Shown: positions 1 to 7,069 of the stretch, one piece after another
Position numbering within the stretch: the first letter of the stretch is position 1
Layout of the letters: each line of letters begins with the position of its first letter
Assembly: GCA_937925695.1 (NCBI GenBank)
Contig: CALAMD010000066.1
Span: 1 to 44,509 of the forward strand
Length of the DNA: 44,509 bases
Source: an uncultured Bacillaceae bacterium
GTDB taxonomy: Bacteria > Bacillota > Bacilli > Bacillales > Amphibacillaceae
Direction: 5' to 3'
Made by a program: the position numbers and the translations under genes
The notes under the pieces: model-generated
What the model saw: the letters and a program-made list of their open reading frames with translations, nothing else
Databases searched by the model: none
Told to the model about the DNA's origin: nothing

Positions 1-25
1 TAGCGTCGCATTTTACGCGACGCTA
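1..25. terminator. Hairpin terminator at left edge
   Basis: A perfect 9-bp stem (1-9 with 17-25) encloses a 7-nt loop, and a T-rich stretch follows on the + strand. It may end a gene left of the window. It may also terminate the minus-strand sufT-like gene, but the T-run for that direction would lie outside the window. A weaker CTGGG/CCCAG hairpin lies at 37-53. Confidence 0.55.
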
Positions 26-71
26 TTTTCTATTTACTGGGGTTTTGTCCCAGCCTCTTTGCTTTCGTATT

Positions 72-383
72 TTAATCAGGAATCCCTAATGCAATTTTTG
101 CATACCTTGACATATTATCTTTACTCCAAGGAGGATCCCAGACAATATTAACATTGATTTCTTCAATATTAGGGAAATCTGACAATGCTCTTCTTACATC
201 CTGTTCAATATGTCCAGCTAACGGACACCCCATGGAAGTTAAGGTCATCGTTACAGTACAAACACCGTTATCATCTAATTCCACATCATAGACGAGACCT
301 AAGTTTACAATATCAATCCCTAACTCCGGGTCAATTACATTTTCAAGGGCACCGAATAAATTTTCTTTTACCGCTTCATCCAT
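72..383 (-). CDS. yitW: MIP18/DUF59-family Fe-S assembly factor (YitW/SufT-like)
   Basis: This is a 103-residue single-domain MIP18/DUF59 protein, the usual length for the family. Visible signatures are DPELGIDIVNLGLVYDV at 18-34, TSMGCPLAG with the conserved Cys53, and WDPPW at 82-86. Family members of the SufT type help mature Fe-S proteins in the cytoplasm, probably at the cluster carrier or transfer step. The start is supported by AAGGAGGG eight or so bases upstream on the minus strand. It lies next to a YitV-like esterase, matching B. subtilis yitV-yitW order. A NifU-N protein is encoded 2.3 kb away, a second hint of Fe-S function locally. Domain assignment is firm; the specific maturation role is inferred from family. 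Confidence 0.85.
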   Translation of the reverse strand: MDEAVKENLFGALENVIDPELGIDIVNLGLVYDVELDDNGVCTVTMTLTSMGCPLAGHIEQDVRRALSDFPNIEEINVNIVWDPPWSKDNMSRYAKIALGIPD

Positions 384-462
384 AGCTATCCCTCCTTCGC
401 CTTACTTAATTATTATTTAATCATATTTTTTACGTTATGAACATTAATTTACTTCCATAATC

Positions 463-1224
463 CTATAAATGTTTTTTAAACCATTTCACTGCTTCTAAGA
501 TAGCAAATCGAGATACTTTATGATCAGTGTCTTTTTCCGGGACAAATTTAAGCATACCCTTATTTTCATAGTGATCTTTCACTTGGTGGTAAAATTGATA
601 CGTATCTTCAAAGGGAACAACTGAATCAGCTTCACCATGCCACATAAACAATGGCCGCTCATTTAACAGAGAGATTTGTTTTGATAGATCATACTGTTCT
701 AGTTGTTCATATAAATCATTAATCGCTTCATCTGATACAGGTAACTCATCAGCTTGCTTCATACGATTAATTACTCTTTGAGCGAATTTAGTCAATTGGG
801 GTGATCCCATAAATATACCAGCAGCCTTGATCCATTCATATTTTGTCAATGCAGCGGCTGTGGTAATACCGCCCATACTCGTACCAGCAATACCGATTCG
901 ATCATCGGCTATTAATTCTTTTGTTGCGAAATAATCTCGAATAAGCTCTAATTCTTCGACATTGTTAAGTACAATTTCAAAAAATGACAAATGTCTCTTA
1001 CTTTCCGAAACACCCTTCTCTCTGGCACCGTGGTAATGACTATCTGGTAACACAACCCGATATCCCTCTTGAGCAAGTAAATAGGCTATCGGTAAATTAT
1101 GTTCTTTTGCACTCGTAAATCCATGAAAGTAGACAAACAATGGCAATGGTTGATCGAGCTGTTTCGTTTTCGTCACAATTAAACTTGGAATAGAAGCAAT
1201 TTTTTTAGTTTGTACACTGATCAT
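463..1224 (-). CDS. yitV: Alpha/beta-hydrolase, YitV-type esterase
   Basis: The 253-residue protein has the alpha/beta-hydrolase fold of the prolyl-oligopeptidase/dienelactone-hydrolase type. An oxyanion-loop HGF lies at 34-36. The nucleophile elbow GTSMGG puts the catalytic serine at Ser116, with probable Asp200 (HGEAD) and His235 (DTDHKVS). No signal peptide is visible, so it should act in the cytoplasm, presumably as a carboxylesterase; the natural substrate is unknown. It is transcribed away from the HAD phosphatase gene yitU, from a 120-bp divergent intergenic region, and is followed by the sufT-like gene. This arrangement corresponds to yitU-yitV-yitW in B. subtilis. Confidence 0.82.
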   Translation of the reverse strand: MISVQTKKIASIPSLIVTKTKQLDQPLPLFVYFHGFTSAKEHNLPIAYLLAQEGYRVVLPDSHYHGAREKGVSESKRHLSFFEIVLNNVEELELIRDYFATKELIADDRIGIAGTSMGGITTAAALTKYEWIKAAGIFMGSPQLTKFAQRVINRMKQADELPVSDEAINDLYEQLEQYDLSKQISLLNERPLFMWHGEADSVVPFEDTYQFYHQVKDHYENKGMLKFVPEKDTDHKVSRFAILEAVKWFKKHL

Positions 1225-1347
1225 TGCTAAAAAATCCTCTCATATGTAATTATTCATCATTATAACAAATAATATATTCCTTTGTAGGTAATTCTTTACT
1301 TATCTAAGGATGATCTATAAACTAATTGTAATGAGGTGACTGAAAAA

Positions 1348-2187
1348 ATGACTAATAATCGGTATTTAATTGCATTAGATTTGGATGGCACGTTATTGAC
1401 AGATGATAAAACGATTAGTGACCATTCACTTCGAGTTATTGAAAAAGTAATGAATGATGGCCACATAGTCGTGATTGCCACTGGTCGATCCAACCGTTCT
1501 AGCATCCAATATTATCATGAACTTGAATTGAATACACCTATTGTAAATTTCAATGGTGCCCTAACCTTTCATCCGAAAAAGCAAGAATGGGGTAAATACC
1601 ATTATCCACTCAATGAAGAAACAACTTTAGCCGTTATTGAAGCTTGTTATGATATCGGCGTTTATAATATCCTCGTAGAAAATTTAACCCATACCTATTT
1701 AGATCAGTATGACCAAGAAATTATTAATATTTTTGAAACCGTTCCTGATGTGAGTCAAGAGAGCGTTGTTGTTGGTAAATTAACGGATAAACTCATGCAT
1801 GACGTCACTGCCATACTCATTATGCCTGCAGAGGACCAGGTTGATACATTAACAAATTACTTAACGAGTTCTCATGGTGATATCATAGAATTTCGCAATT
1901 GGGGCGCCCCTTGGAACATATTTGAAATCACTCAAAAAGGCATTCATAAAGCATTCGGCTTAAAAAAAATAGCTGATCATTATCAAATTCCTCGTGAAAG
2001 AATTATTGCCTTTGGCGATGAAGACAATGACGTTGAAATGATTAAATACGCTGGCGTTGGTGTCGCCATGAAAAATGCTATTCCCAAACTGAAAAACATC
2101 GCCAATTATGTGACCGATACGAATGAAAATGACGGTGTTGCTACGTTTTTATCCGAGTATTTAAACATCCATGTCCCTGCTAAATAA
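1348..2187 (+). CDS. yitU: Cof-type HAD-superfamily phosphatase (YitU)
   Basis: A 279-residue Cof/IIB HAD hydrolase. Motif I is DLDGTL with nucleophile Asp11 and acid/base Asp13. Motif III/IV is the GDEDND block near the C-terminus, followed by the typical GVAMKNA segment. These enzymes dephosphorylate small phosphometabolites; B. subtilis YitU has been reported to act on a riboflavin-pathway phosphate (5-amino-6-ribitylamino-uracil phosphate), a substrate not provable here. I start at ATG 1348 because GAGGTGA at 1333-1339 is a well-placed ribosome site for it. A longer reading from GTG 1336 would begin inside that ribosome site. The gene is divergent from the yitV esterase. Confidence 0.87.
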   Translation: MTNNRYLIALDLDGTLLTDDKTISDHSLRVIEKVMNDGHIVVIATGRSNRSSIQYYHELELNTPIVNFNGALTFHPKKQEWGKYHYPLNEETTLAVIEACYDIGVYNILVENLTHTYLDQYDQEIINIFETVPDVSQESVVVGKLTDKLMHDVTAILIMPAEDQVDTLTNYLTSSHGDIIEFRNWGAPWNIFEITQKGIHKAFGLKKIADHYQIPRERIIAFGDEDNDVEMIKYAGVGVAMKNAIPKLKNIANYVTDTNENDGVATFLSEYLNIHVPAK

Positions 2188-2234
2188 CTTTCCTTGAATT
2201 CCCTTTTATAATAATCACAATATAGATCAAGCTA

Positions 2235-2254
2235 AGGGTGAACGCGTTCACCCT
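2235..2254. repeat. Perfect 20-bp palindrome
   Basis: AGGGTGAACGCGTTCACCCT is a perfect palindrome between yitU and the small gene at 2318. Only a weak T-rich tail follows on the + strand, so it may be a poor yitU terminator or a protein-binding site. Confidence 0.6.
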
Positions 2255-2317
2255 ATGTTTCTCTGCTGACCATTTGCGATACTTGCCTAAGTCGTTGCAC
2301 TCAAGGAGGGTTTAACA

Positions 2318-2512
2318 ATCGAATCCAATTTCTTTCAAAAGGCAAAAGAAGCCATCACAAATATGACGAATATGCAAGGTTCCGTCAATGAGCGTGATAA
2401 GGAAGCGATCCAACAAATCATCCAAGATGCATACGAAGAAGCTTCGCCAGAAGAACGCAAAGAGTTACAAGCCTTTGAACAACAGCTCAAACGTAATAAC
2501 CAACTCCTATAA
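2318..2512 (+). CDS. Small DUF3813-like protein with apparent ATC start
   Basis: An open frame of 64 codons follows a perfect AAGGAGGG ribosome site at 2303-2310 with 7-nt spacing. The codon at the expected start is ATC (2318-2320), and no ATG, GTG or TTG exists upstream in frame near that site. The product begins (I/M)ESNFFQKAKEAI and ends ELQAFEQQLKRNNQLL: a short, charged, helical, soluble protein resembling the DUF3813 family of small Bacillus proteins of unknown function, which usually start ..LFQKAKEA. In-frame ATGs occur only at 2363 and 2372; the first would give about 49 residues and lose the conserved N-terminus. A sequencing or real mutation of ATG to ATC is the alternative. Flanking inverted repeats at 2235 and 2586 frame the gene. 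Confidence 0.65.
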   Translation: MESNFFQKAKEAITNMTNMQGSVNERDKEAIQQIIQDAYEEASPEERKELQAFEQQLKRNNQLL

Positions 2513-2585
2513 CCTTCTATCCTTACCAAAAGGCATTATCTGTTAGGATAAATGATTTAATATAGCTCCTAACTAATTATGCCAA

Positions 2586-2621
2586 GCTAGCCCTCGTGCT
2601 TACCAATAGCTGAGGGCTAGC
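2586..2621. repeat. 10-bp inverted repeat after the small gene
   Basis: GCTAGCCCTC at 2586-2595 pairs perfectly with GAGGGCTAGC at 2612-2621 across a 16-nt loop. No U-run follows on either strand, so it is not a classical intrinsic terminator. It sits between the DUF3813-like gene and the NifU-N gene. Confidence 0.6.
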
Positions 2622-2711
2622 ACAATTGATGGCGATAAGATTCTTTTCTTTGTGAAACAAAGTTTTTCTGATAAGATGATTATTAATCAAGTAATTTTGT
2701 GGGAGGTTATA

Positions 2712-2978
2712 ATGATGGGCGTTCGTGCTGAACCTACACCAAATCCAAACGCTATCAAATTCACGACTGATAAAGTCATTTTCGAAGGGACGGACAGTAT
2801 TGCTGTCATGCCAGGCGAAACAAGCGAACATGAAATTTTAAATGAGCTGATGACTTTAGATGGAGTCGATAACGTATTTGGTTATCAGAACTTTATTACT
2901 GTAAATAAACACTTTGATGTAGAATGGGAAGACCTCACCCCGAAAGTCATCGAAGTCATGGAAAAATACGGATACTAA
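2712..2978 (+). CDS. NifU N-terminal (Nfu_N) domain scaffold-like protein
   Basis: An 88-residue stand-alone Nfu_N/PF08712-type domain. It carries the family hallmark RAEPTPNPNAIKF near the N-terminus and a central ELMTLDGVDNVFGYQNFITV segment. The C-terminal CxxC NifU domain that binds clusters is absent, and the protein has no cysteine at all, so it cannot itself ligate an Fe-S cluster through Cys. Its role, perhaps as a partner or adaptor in cluster delivery, is inferred. The ribosome site GGGAGG at 2701-2706 selects ATG 2712 or 2715; an upstream in-frame ATG at 2652 lacks a ribosome site and precedes the conserved domain. A strong terminator follows. Confidence 0.85.
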   Translation: MMGVRAEPTPNPNAIKFTTDKVIFEGTDSIAVMPGETSEHEILNELMTLDGVDNVFGYQNFITVNKHFDVEWEDLTPKVIEVMEKYGY

Positions 2979-3017
2979 TTTTACATATATGACCAAATCA
3001 TAACGAAACTTTAGGCA

Positions 3018-3069
3018 ATGTTGTTCATTCGTCTTAACATTTGTAGACGGACGAACAACATTTTTTTTG
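3018..3069 (+). terminator. Rho-independent terminator of the NifU-N gene
   Basis: A long stem with one mismatch and one wobble (about 3018-3034 with 3046-3062) is followed by a run of T residues reaching 3068. Confidence 0.9.
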
Positions 3070-3080
3070 CTATTCATAAT

Positions 3081-3926
3081 CTAATCATCCCGCCGAAAAT
3101 AACCAAGCACACCGGCGGTTTCAACAATATTCGTAAAGGATTGAGGATCTACATGCTGAATTATTTTTTCTAAATCATATAGTTCATACCTCGTAACGAC
3201 TAAATAGAGCATATGCCGATCTTTTCCACTAAAGGCCCCTTTTGCTGGCATAATCGTTAATCCCCTAAGTAACTTCTCATGAATAGCCTGATGTAGAGCC
3301 TCTGCTTTTTCTGTTATAATCATTACGGTTACTTTTTGATGTCGTGTATGAATCGCATCAATGACTTGGGTGGATATAAATAACGATAACATCGTATAAA
3401 GTGCATTTTCTGGTTCATAGATAATGCCTGCAATCGCCACAATCGTTCCGTTAAGGATTAAGAAATAAGCCCCTAAAGGTTTATCTTGACGTCGGGATAA
3501 AACCATAGCGATAATATCCATCCCTCCTGTTGATGCGCCTTGTTTCAAGGTAATTCCAATGCCGATACCGCCTACCACGCCCCCAGCTACTGCATTCAAG
3601 ATAATATCATCAGTGATTGGAATGACGGGTATAATGGCTAAAAATAATGATACTAATCCAACAGAAATCATACTATATATAGTAAATCCTCTACCGACTT
3701 TAAACCAACCAAGCAAAAAAACTGGGATATTAAAGAGAAAAAACAATATCCCTGTACTTACTTGGATATTAAAAAAATCATCAAAAGATGAAGATATAAG
3801 TTGGGCCATTCCAGTAAAACCACTTGAATAAACTTTTGCTTCAATGAGGAAGAAATTCAGGGAGATAGCTAACAAAATTGCCCCTAGAATGACCGTACAG
3901 ATTCTTTTTGCCTTGATGAAAAACAT
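3081..3926 (-). CDS. yitT: YitT-family membrane protein (DUF161 + DUF2179)
   Basis: A 281-residue integral membrane protein with five or six hydrophobic helices in the first 190 residues. Conserved Gly-rich segments (AGGVVGGIGIGI and KQGASTGGMDII) are typical of the YitT/YpjC/YvjA group. The C-terminal soluble DUF2179 domain (about 215-275) contains VTRYELYDLEKII and ends in GVLGYFRRDD. The family function is unresolved; a transporter or sensor has been guessed. I start at 3926 because AGGAGG lies six bases upstream. The longer reading from 3974 would put that ribosome site inside the gene. It is divergent from yitS with about 100 bp between starts. Confidence 0.88.
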   Translation of the reverse strand: MFFIKAKRICTVILGAILLAISLNFFLIEAKVYSSGFTGMAQLISSSFDDFFNIQVSTGILFFLFNIPVFLLGWFKVGRGFTIYSMISVGLVSLFLAIIPVIPITDDIILNAVAGGVVGGIGIGITLKQGASTGGMDIIAMVLSRRQDKPLGAYFLILNGTIVAIAGIIYEPENALYTMLSLFISTQVIDAIHTRHQKVTVMIITEKAEALHQAIHEKLLRGLTIMPAKGAFSGKDRHMLYLVVTRYELYDLEKIIQHVDPQSFTNIVETAGVLGYFRRDD

Positions 3927-4026
3927 GACCAACCTCCTAAGTTTTTTCAAATTCATTTTGACTATCTTGAACAAACACTATAAACTATAATGAATACAAC
4001 CTATTATTAAGATTGAAGGTGAGAAA

Positions 4027-4887
4027 ATGAATGTTCAAATCCTTGCTGATTCTGCCTGTGATTTAACAGAAAAATATCATCAAGAATATAATATTGATAT
4101 TGTTCCTTTAACCGTCCACTTAGATGGACAAGATTATCAAGACCAAATTGATATCGAACCAAAAAAGTTATATGATGCCATGCGTAATGGAAGTAGTCCT
4201 AAAACATCCCAAGTTACGCCACAAACATTTAAAGCTATTTTTACCAAATATGCAAAAGCAAACCAACCATTAATATACTTTGCCTTTTCCTCGGAATTAT
4301 CAGGAACATATCAAGCAGCAAAAATGGTACAAGAAGAAATGAAAGAAGAATACCCAGACGCTAACATACATATTATTGACACAAAATGCGCATCACTGGG
4401 CTATGGTTTAGTTGTCCTGCGTGTCGCTGAATTAGCGAAACAAGGGGCTAGCATTGACGAAATTATTGAAATTGGTACTTATTACGCCAATCATATGGAA
4501 CATATTTTTACTGTTGATGATTTAAAGTACCTATTCCGTGGTGGACGCGTCAGTAGAACATCTGCTTTTGTTGGTTCACTATTGAAAATTAAGCCTCTAC
4601 TTCATGTAGATCAAGGTAAATTAGTTCCCATTGAAAAAATTAGAGGATCTAAACGGGTACTTGGTCGAATGATCGAAGTAATGGAAGAAAGAGGCGTTGA
4701 TTTTGATAAGCAAACAATCGGGATTAGCCACGGTGATGATTTAGCTACAGCCGAAAAATTAGCCACCATGATTAAAGAAAAGTTCCCTGTCAAAGATGTG
4801 CTGATCGAAAATGTTGGAGCCGTCATTGGTGCCCATTCCGGTCCAGGGACAATTGCATTGTTTTTCTTAAACCAACCACCAAAATAA
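4027..4887 (+). CDS. yitS: DegV-family fatty-acid-binding protein (YitS)
   Basis: A 286-residue DegV protein. Family landmarks are DSACDL at 8-13, TSQVTP at 60-65 and FSSELSGTYQAA at 87-98, with the later LFRGGRVSR and GPGTIALFF segments. DegV/FakB proteins bind one fatty acid in a deep pocket and present it to a fatty acid kinase (FakA), feeding host or recycled acyl chains into phospholipid synthesis. Whether this paralogue serves FakA cannot be read from sequence. The start follows AAGGTGAG. It is divergent from yitT, as in the B. subtilis yitS/yitT locus, and ends in a strong terminator. Confidence 0.9.
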   Translation: MNVQILADSACDLTEKYHQEYNIDIVPLTVHLDGQDYQDQIDIEPKKLYDAMRNGSSPKTSQVTPQTFKAIFTKYAKANQPLIYFAFSSELSGTYQAAKMVQEEMKEEYPDANIHIIDTKCASLGYGLVVLRVAELAKQGASIDEIIEIGTYYANHMEHIFTVDDLKYLFRGGRVSRTSAFVGSLLKIKPLLHVDQGKLVPIEKIRGSKRVLGRMIEVMEERGVDFDKQTIGISHGDDLATAEKLATMIKEKFPVKDVLIENVGAVIGAHSGPGTIALFFLNQPPK

Positions 4888-4890
4888 ATG

Positions 4891-4938
4891 AAACTGATTC
4901 ATAAGGGGTGTTTTGACTACTTATGAATCAGTTTTTTT
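4891..4938 (+). terminator. Terminator of yitS
   Basis: A perfect 15-bp stem (4891-4905 with 4920-4934) with a 14-nt loop runs into TTTTTTT at 4932-4938. Confidence 0.93.
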
Positions 4939-4976
4939 ATCTATATTTTCGATTATCGTGATTTTCTATACTGAGT

Positions 4977-6479
4977 TTAGTTCGTTTGTTGTTCTTTTTC
5001 CGCTTTTCTCTGCTTCATGGATAAATAAATCATTGTCCCGACAAAAATCGTCAATACCCCAATAATAAAACTGATAAACAACCAATTGATTCCTGTTTCT
5101 TCTTGTAAAATAAATACTTCTGCAGATTCACGTGGAATACTTATGACATACTCTCCTGCTTTATTTTCCCGGACGAGATGATCTCCTAAAAAGCCTCTTA
5201 GTTCATAGCCTGATGGGATATCATCAATCACTACTTTACGTGACTCCTCATCATTATTAATTGCCACATACATTGTTTCCTGATCAGAGGTACGTTTGAT
5301 CACACTCATGGCTCCATCTGAACCGACATAGGTAAAATCACCTTGTGTTAACGCAGTAAACTCTCGTCTTAAAGCAGAAATACGCTCATGAGTCTCGGCT
5401 AGCTCAGGATGGGCGTCATGAAACCGAACGATTTGTTGACTTTCTTGATAAGTTGGCCCATACATTGGAATTTCTGACCCTTGGAGGATAACCGGAACAC
5501 CTGGTGTTGTATATAAAAAAGTATATGCTAATTTCCACGATGTTAATGCACCCCGACCATTTTCTGCCGCTCGTAACGAAAATCGGGGACTATACTTATG
5601 ATCTACATAATAGACATTCGTGTGGTTCGCCTTCTCCATGAATGTTTCATATAATTCCTCCATCGGTTGGCCAACCTTAATCAGAATGTCATTTAGTTTT
5701 TGAAACACCTCATCATTTTCTACTGCATCAAGATGAGGAAGATCGTATAAATGATCCATTTCTCCCTTTTCCTCTGATCGGCCTGCAATGAGATAAAAGT
5801 CTTGATCAATGTTTTTTAATTCAGTCGTTAATTTATCGAGAAATGAGACAGATGCTAAATCAGCATCATGTAATTTAAAACCATCAAAGTCAACTTCATT
5901 CAGCCAATATTTCACAACATCAATTAAATATTCTTGCACAACTGGCTGATCTTGATCCAAAACAGCAACACCTTCCCGCCAAGGATGGCCGCTTGATGTT
6001 TTGAATTGATTTGCTTTAAACCAATCCTCTTTATTTACGTCATTAACAAATGGATGACTTGGCGCGACATAATTGGTTACCAATTCAAGGACTACTTTCA
6101 TATCTCTTTTATGTGCTTCACTAATTAATCTATGTAAATCTTCCATCGTGCCAAAGTGTGGATTTAGTTCGTAAAAGTCCTCAATCCAGTAGCCATGGTA
6201 GCCATCTTTCGCATTCTGTTGAATTGGCGAAAGAATAATGGCTGTAAACCCCAATGAATGCAGATGATCAAGGCGATTAATCACACCGAGTAAATCACCG
6301 CCATGATAGGCAAATGGGTCTTCATGATTCACTTCTTCACTTAAGTTTTGGTTACCAATATTAAAACGATCGATTAATATATCATAAAAAATTTCTTCTT
6401 GTATCGGATTCTCTTGTGCATAAACTGGTTGAATGAAAAAAATGAACAATAATGATGACAATAGAAGCATTTTTCTCAT
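4977..6479 (-). CDS. Membrane-anchored GH13 alpha-amylase homologue lacking catalytic residues
   Basis: A 500-residue protein with a signal peptide (1-21, cleavage after VYA), a GH13 barrel, a C-terminal beta domain and a transmembrane anchor (about 465-486) with a short basic tail. Overall similarity to secreted Bacillaceae alpha-amylases is clear (YHGGDLLG, GYHGYW, DFYELNPHFGTMEDL, WKLAYTFLYTTPGVPV). The four catalytic regions are degenerate: VLELVTNY (130-137) for VxDxVxNH; GFKLHD (200-205) for GFRLD, placing His204 at the nucleophile position; IAGRS (231-235) where GE(V/I)W is expected, so the acid/base Glu is missing; and VDHKYSPRF (292-300) for LDNHDTPRF, Tyr296 replacing the transition-state Asp. 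It is unlikely to hydrolyse glycosidic bonds and may bind glycan at the cell surface. The frame is intact. It stands alone between yitS and yisL. Confidence 0.85.
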   Translation of the reverse strand: MRKMLLLSSLLFIFFIQPVYAQENPIQEEIFYDILIDRFNIGNQNLSEEVNHEDPFAYHGGDLLGVINRLDHLHSLGFTAIILSPIQQNAKDGYHGYWIEDFYELNPHFGTMEDLHRLISEAHKRDMKVVLELVTNYVAPSHPFVNDVNKEDWFKANQFKTSSGHPWREGVAVLDQDQPVVQEYLIDVVKYWLNEVDFDGFKLHDADLASVSFLDKLTTELKNIDQDFYLIAGRSEEKGEMDHLYDLPHLDAVENDEVFQKLNDILIKVGQPMEELYETFMEKANHTNVYYVDHKYSPRFSLRAAENGRGALTSWKLAYTFLYTTPGVPVILQGSEIPMYGPTYQESQQIVRFHDAHPELAETHERISALRREFTALTQGDFTYVGSDGAMSVIKRTSDQETMYVAINNDEESRKVVIDDIPSGYELRGFLGDHLVRENKAGEYVISIPRESAEVFILQEETGINWLFISFIIGVLTIFVGTMIYLSMKQRKAEKEQQTN

Positions 6480-6522
6480 CTATTTTCCCCCCGGTAATTA
6501 CTCAATGTAACAAGCATAAATA

Positions 6523-6555
6523 AAAAAGGCTATTCCTTGAAAGAATAACCTTTTT
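6523..6555 (-). terminator. Terminator of yisL
   Basis: Stem 6523-6535 with 6543-6555 and one internal mismatch. Read on the minus strand it ends in TTTTTT, just after the yisL stop. It is nearly symmetrical. Confidence 0.8.
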
Positions 6556-6569
6556 GTCTAGAGCTTAGA

Positions 6570-6935
6570 TTAAGGCAATAAGCCAAAAGGTAGGTAACCA
6601 AAGCCTAAACCAATGGTTATAAGTGAGGCAATGATAAACTGAATCCATGCTCCTTTTGTTGGCTTTTCTTTCTGCATTTTTCCAGCAATCATTTCCATAG
6701 CCGCGATAATCCAAACTCCTGCTAAACTCTTAATAATGGCAGCTACGATCATATTGCCACTAAAGTATCCACCTAATAAATGGCCACCAGAATACAATAT
6801 TAATAAATAATCCAAACGTAATATCATCAGTACAATTTTTGCTGCTTTCGCTTTTCCTTGTTTATGTAATAGGATAACGATAGCAAACAAAATAAATGCT
6901 AATACCCAAGCCGTAATATGAAGATGTGTATTCAT
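6570..6935 (-). CDS. yisL: YisL-family (DUF1516/UPF0344) membrane protein
   Basis: A 121-residue protein with four predicted transmembrane helices, close to the usual 115-120 residues of the YisL family. The family-typical N-terminus HLHITAW and the segment LRLDYLLILYSGGHLL are visible. No function is established for the family. The start is preceded by GAGGGGGGAAG on the minus strand. It is a single-gene unit with its own terminator, placed downstream of addA on the same strand; a 134-bp gap separates it from the addA stop. It could be transcribed by read-through from addBA, since no strong terminator follows addA. Confidence 0.85.
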   Translation of the reverse strand: MNTHLHITAWVLAFILFAIVILLHKQGKAKAAKIVLMILRLDYLLILYSGGHLLGGYFSGNMIVAAIIKSLAGVWIIAAMEMIAGKMQKEKPTKGAWIQFIIASLITIGLGFGYLPFGLLP

Positions 6936-7069
6936 GACTTCCCCCCTCTTGCATAGTAGATTATAAGATGTTTATATCATAGCATGGATAAACAGGATTT
7001 TCACTTTTATCCATCTATTTCCAATCACATTTCCCCTTAAAAGTAACTATTTTGTGAATAAATATGGAT

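Noticed and set aside
2652..2711. Upstream ATG at 2652 extending the NifU-N protein by 20 residues
   Set aside because: No ribosome site, unrelated residues, and a strong GGGAGG directly before ATG 2712.
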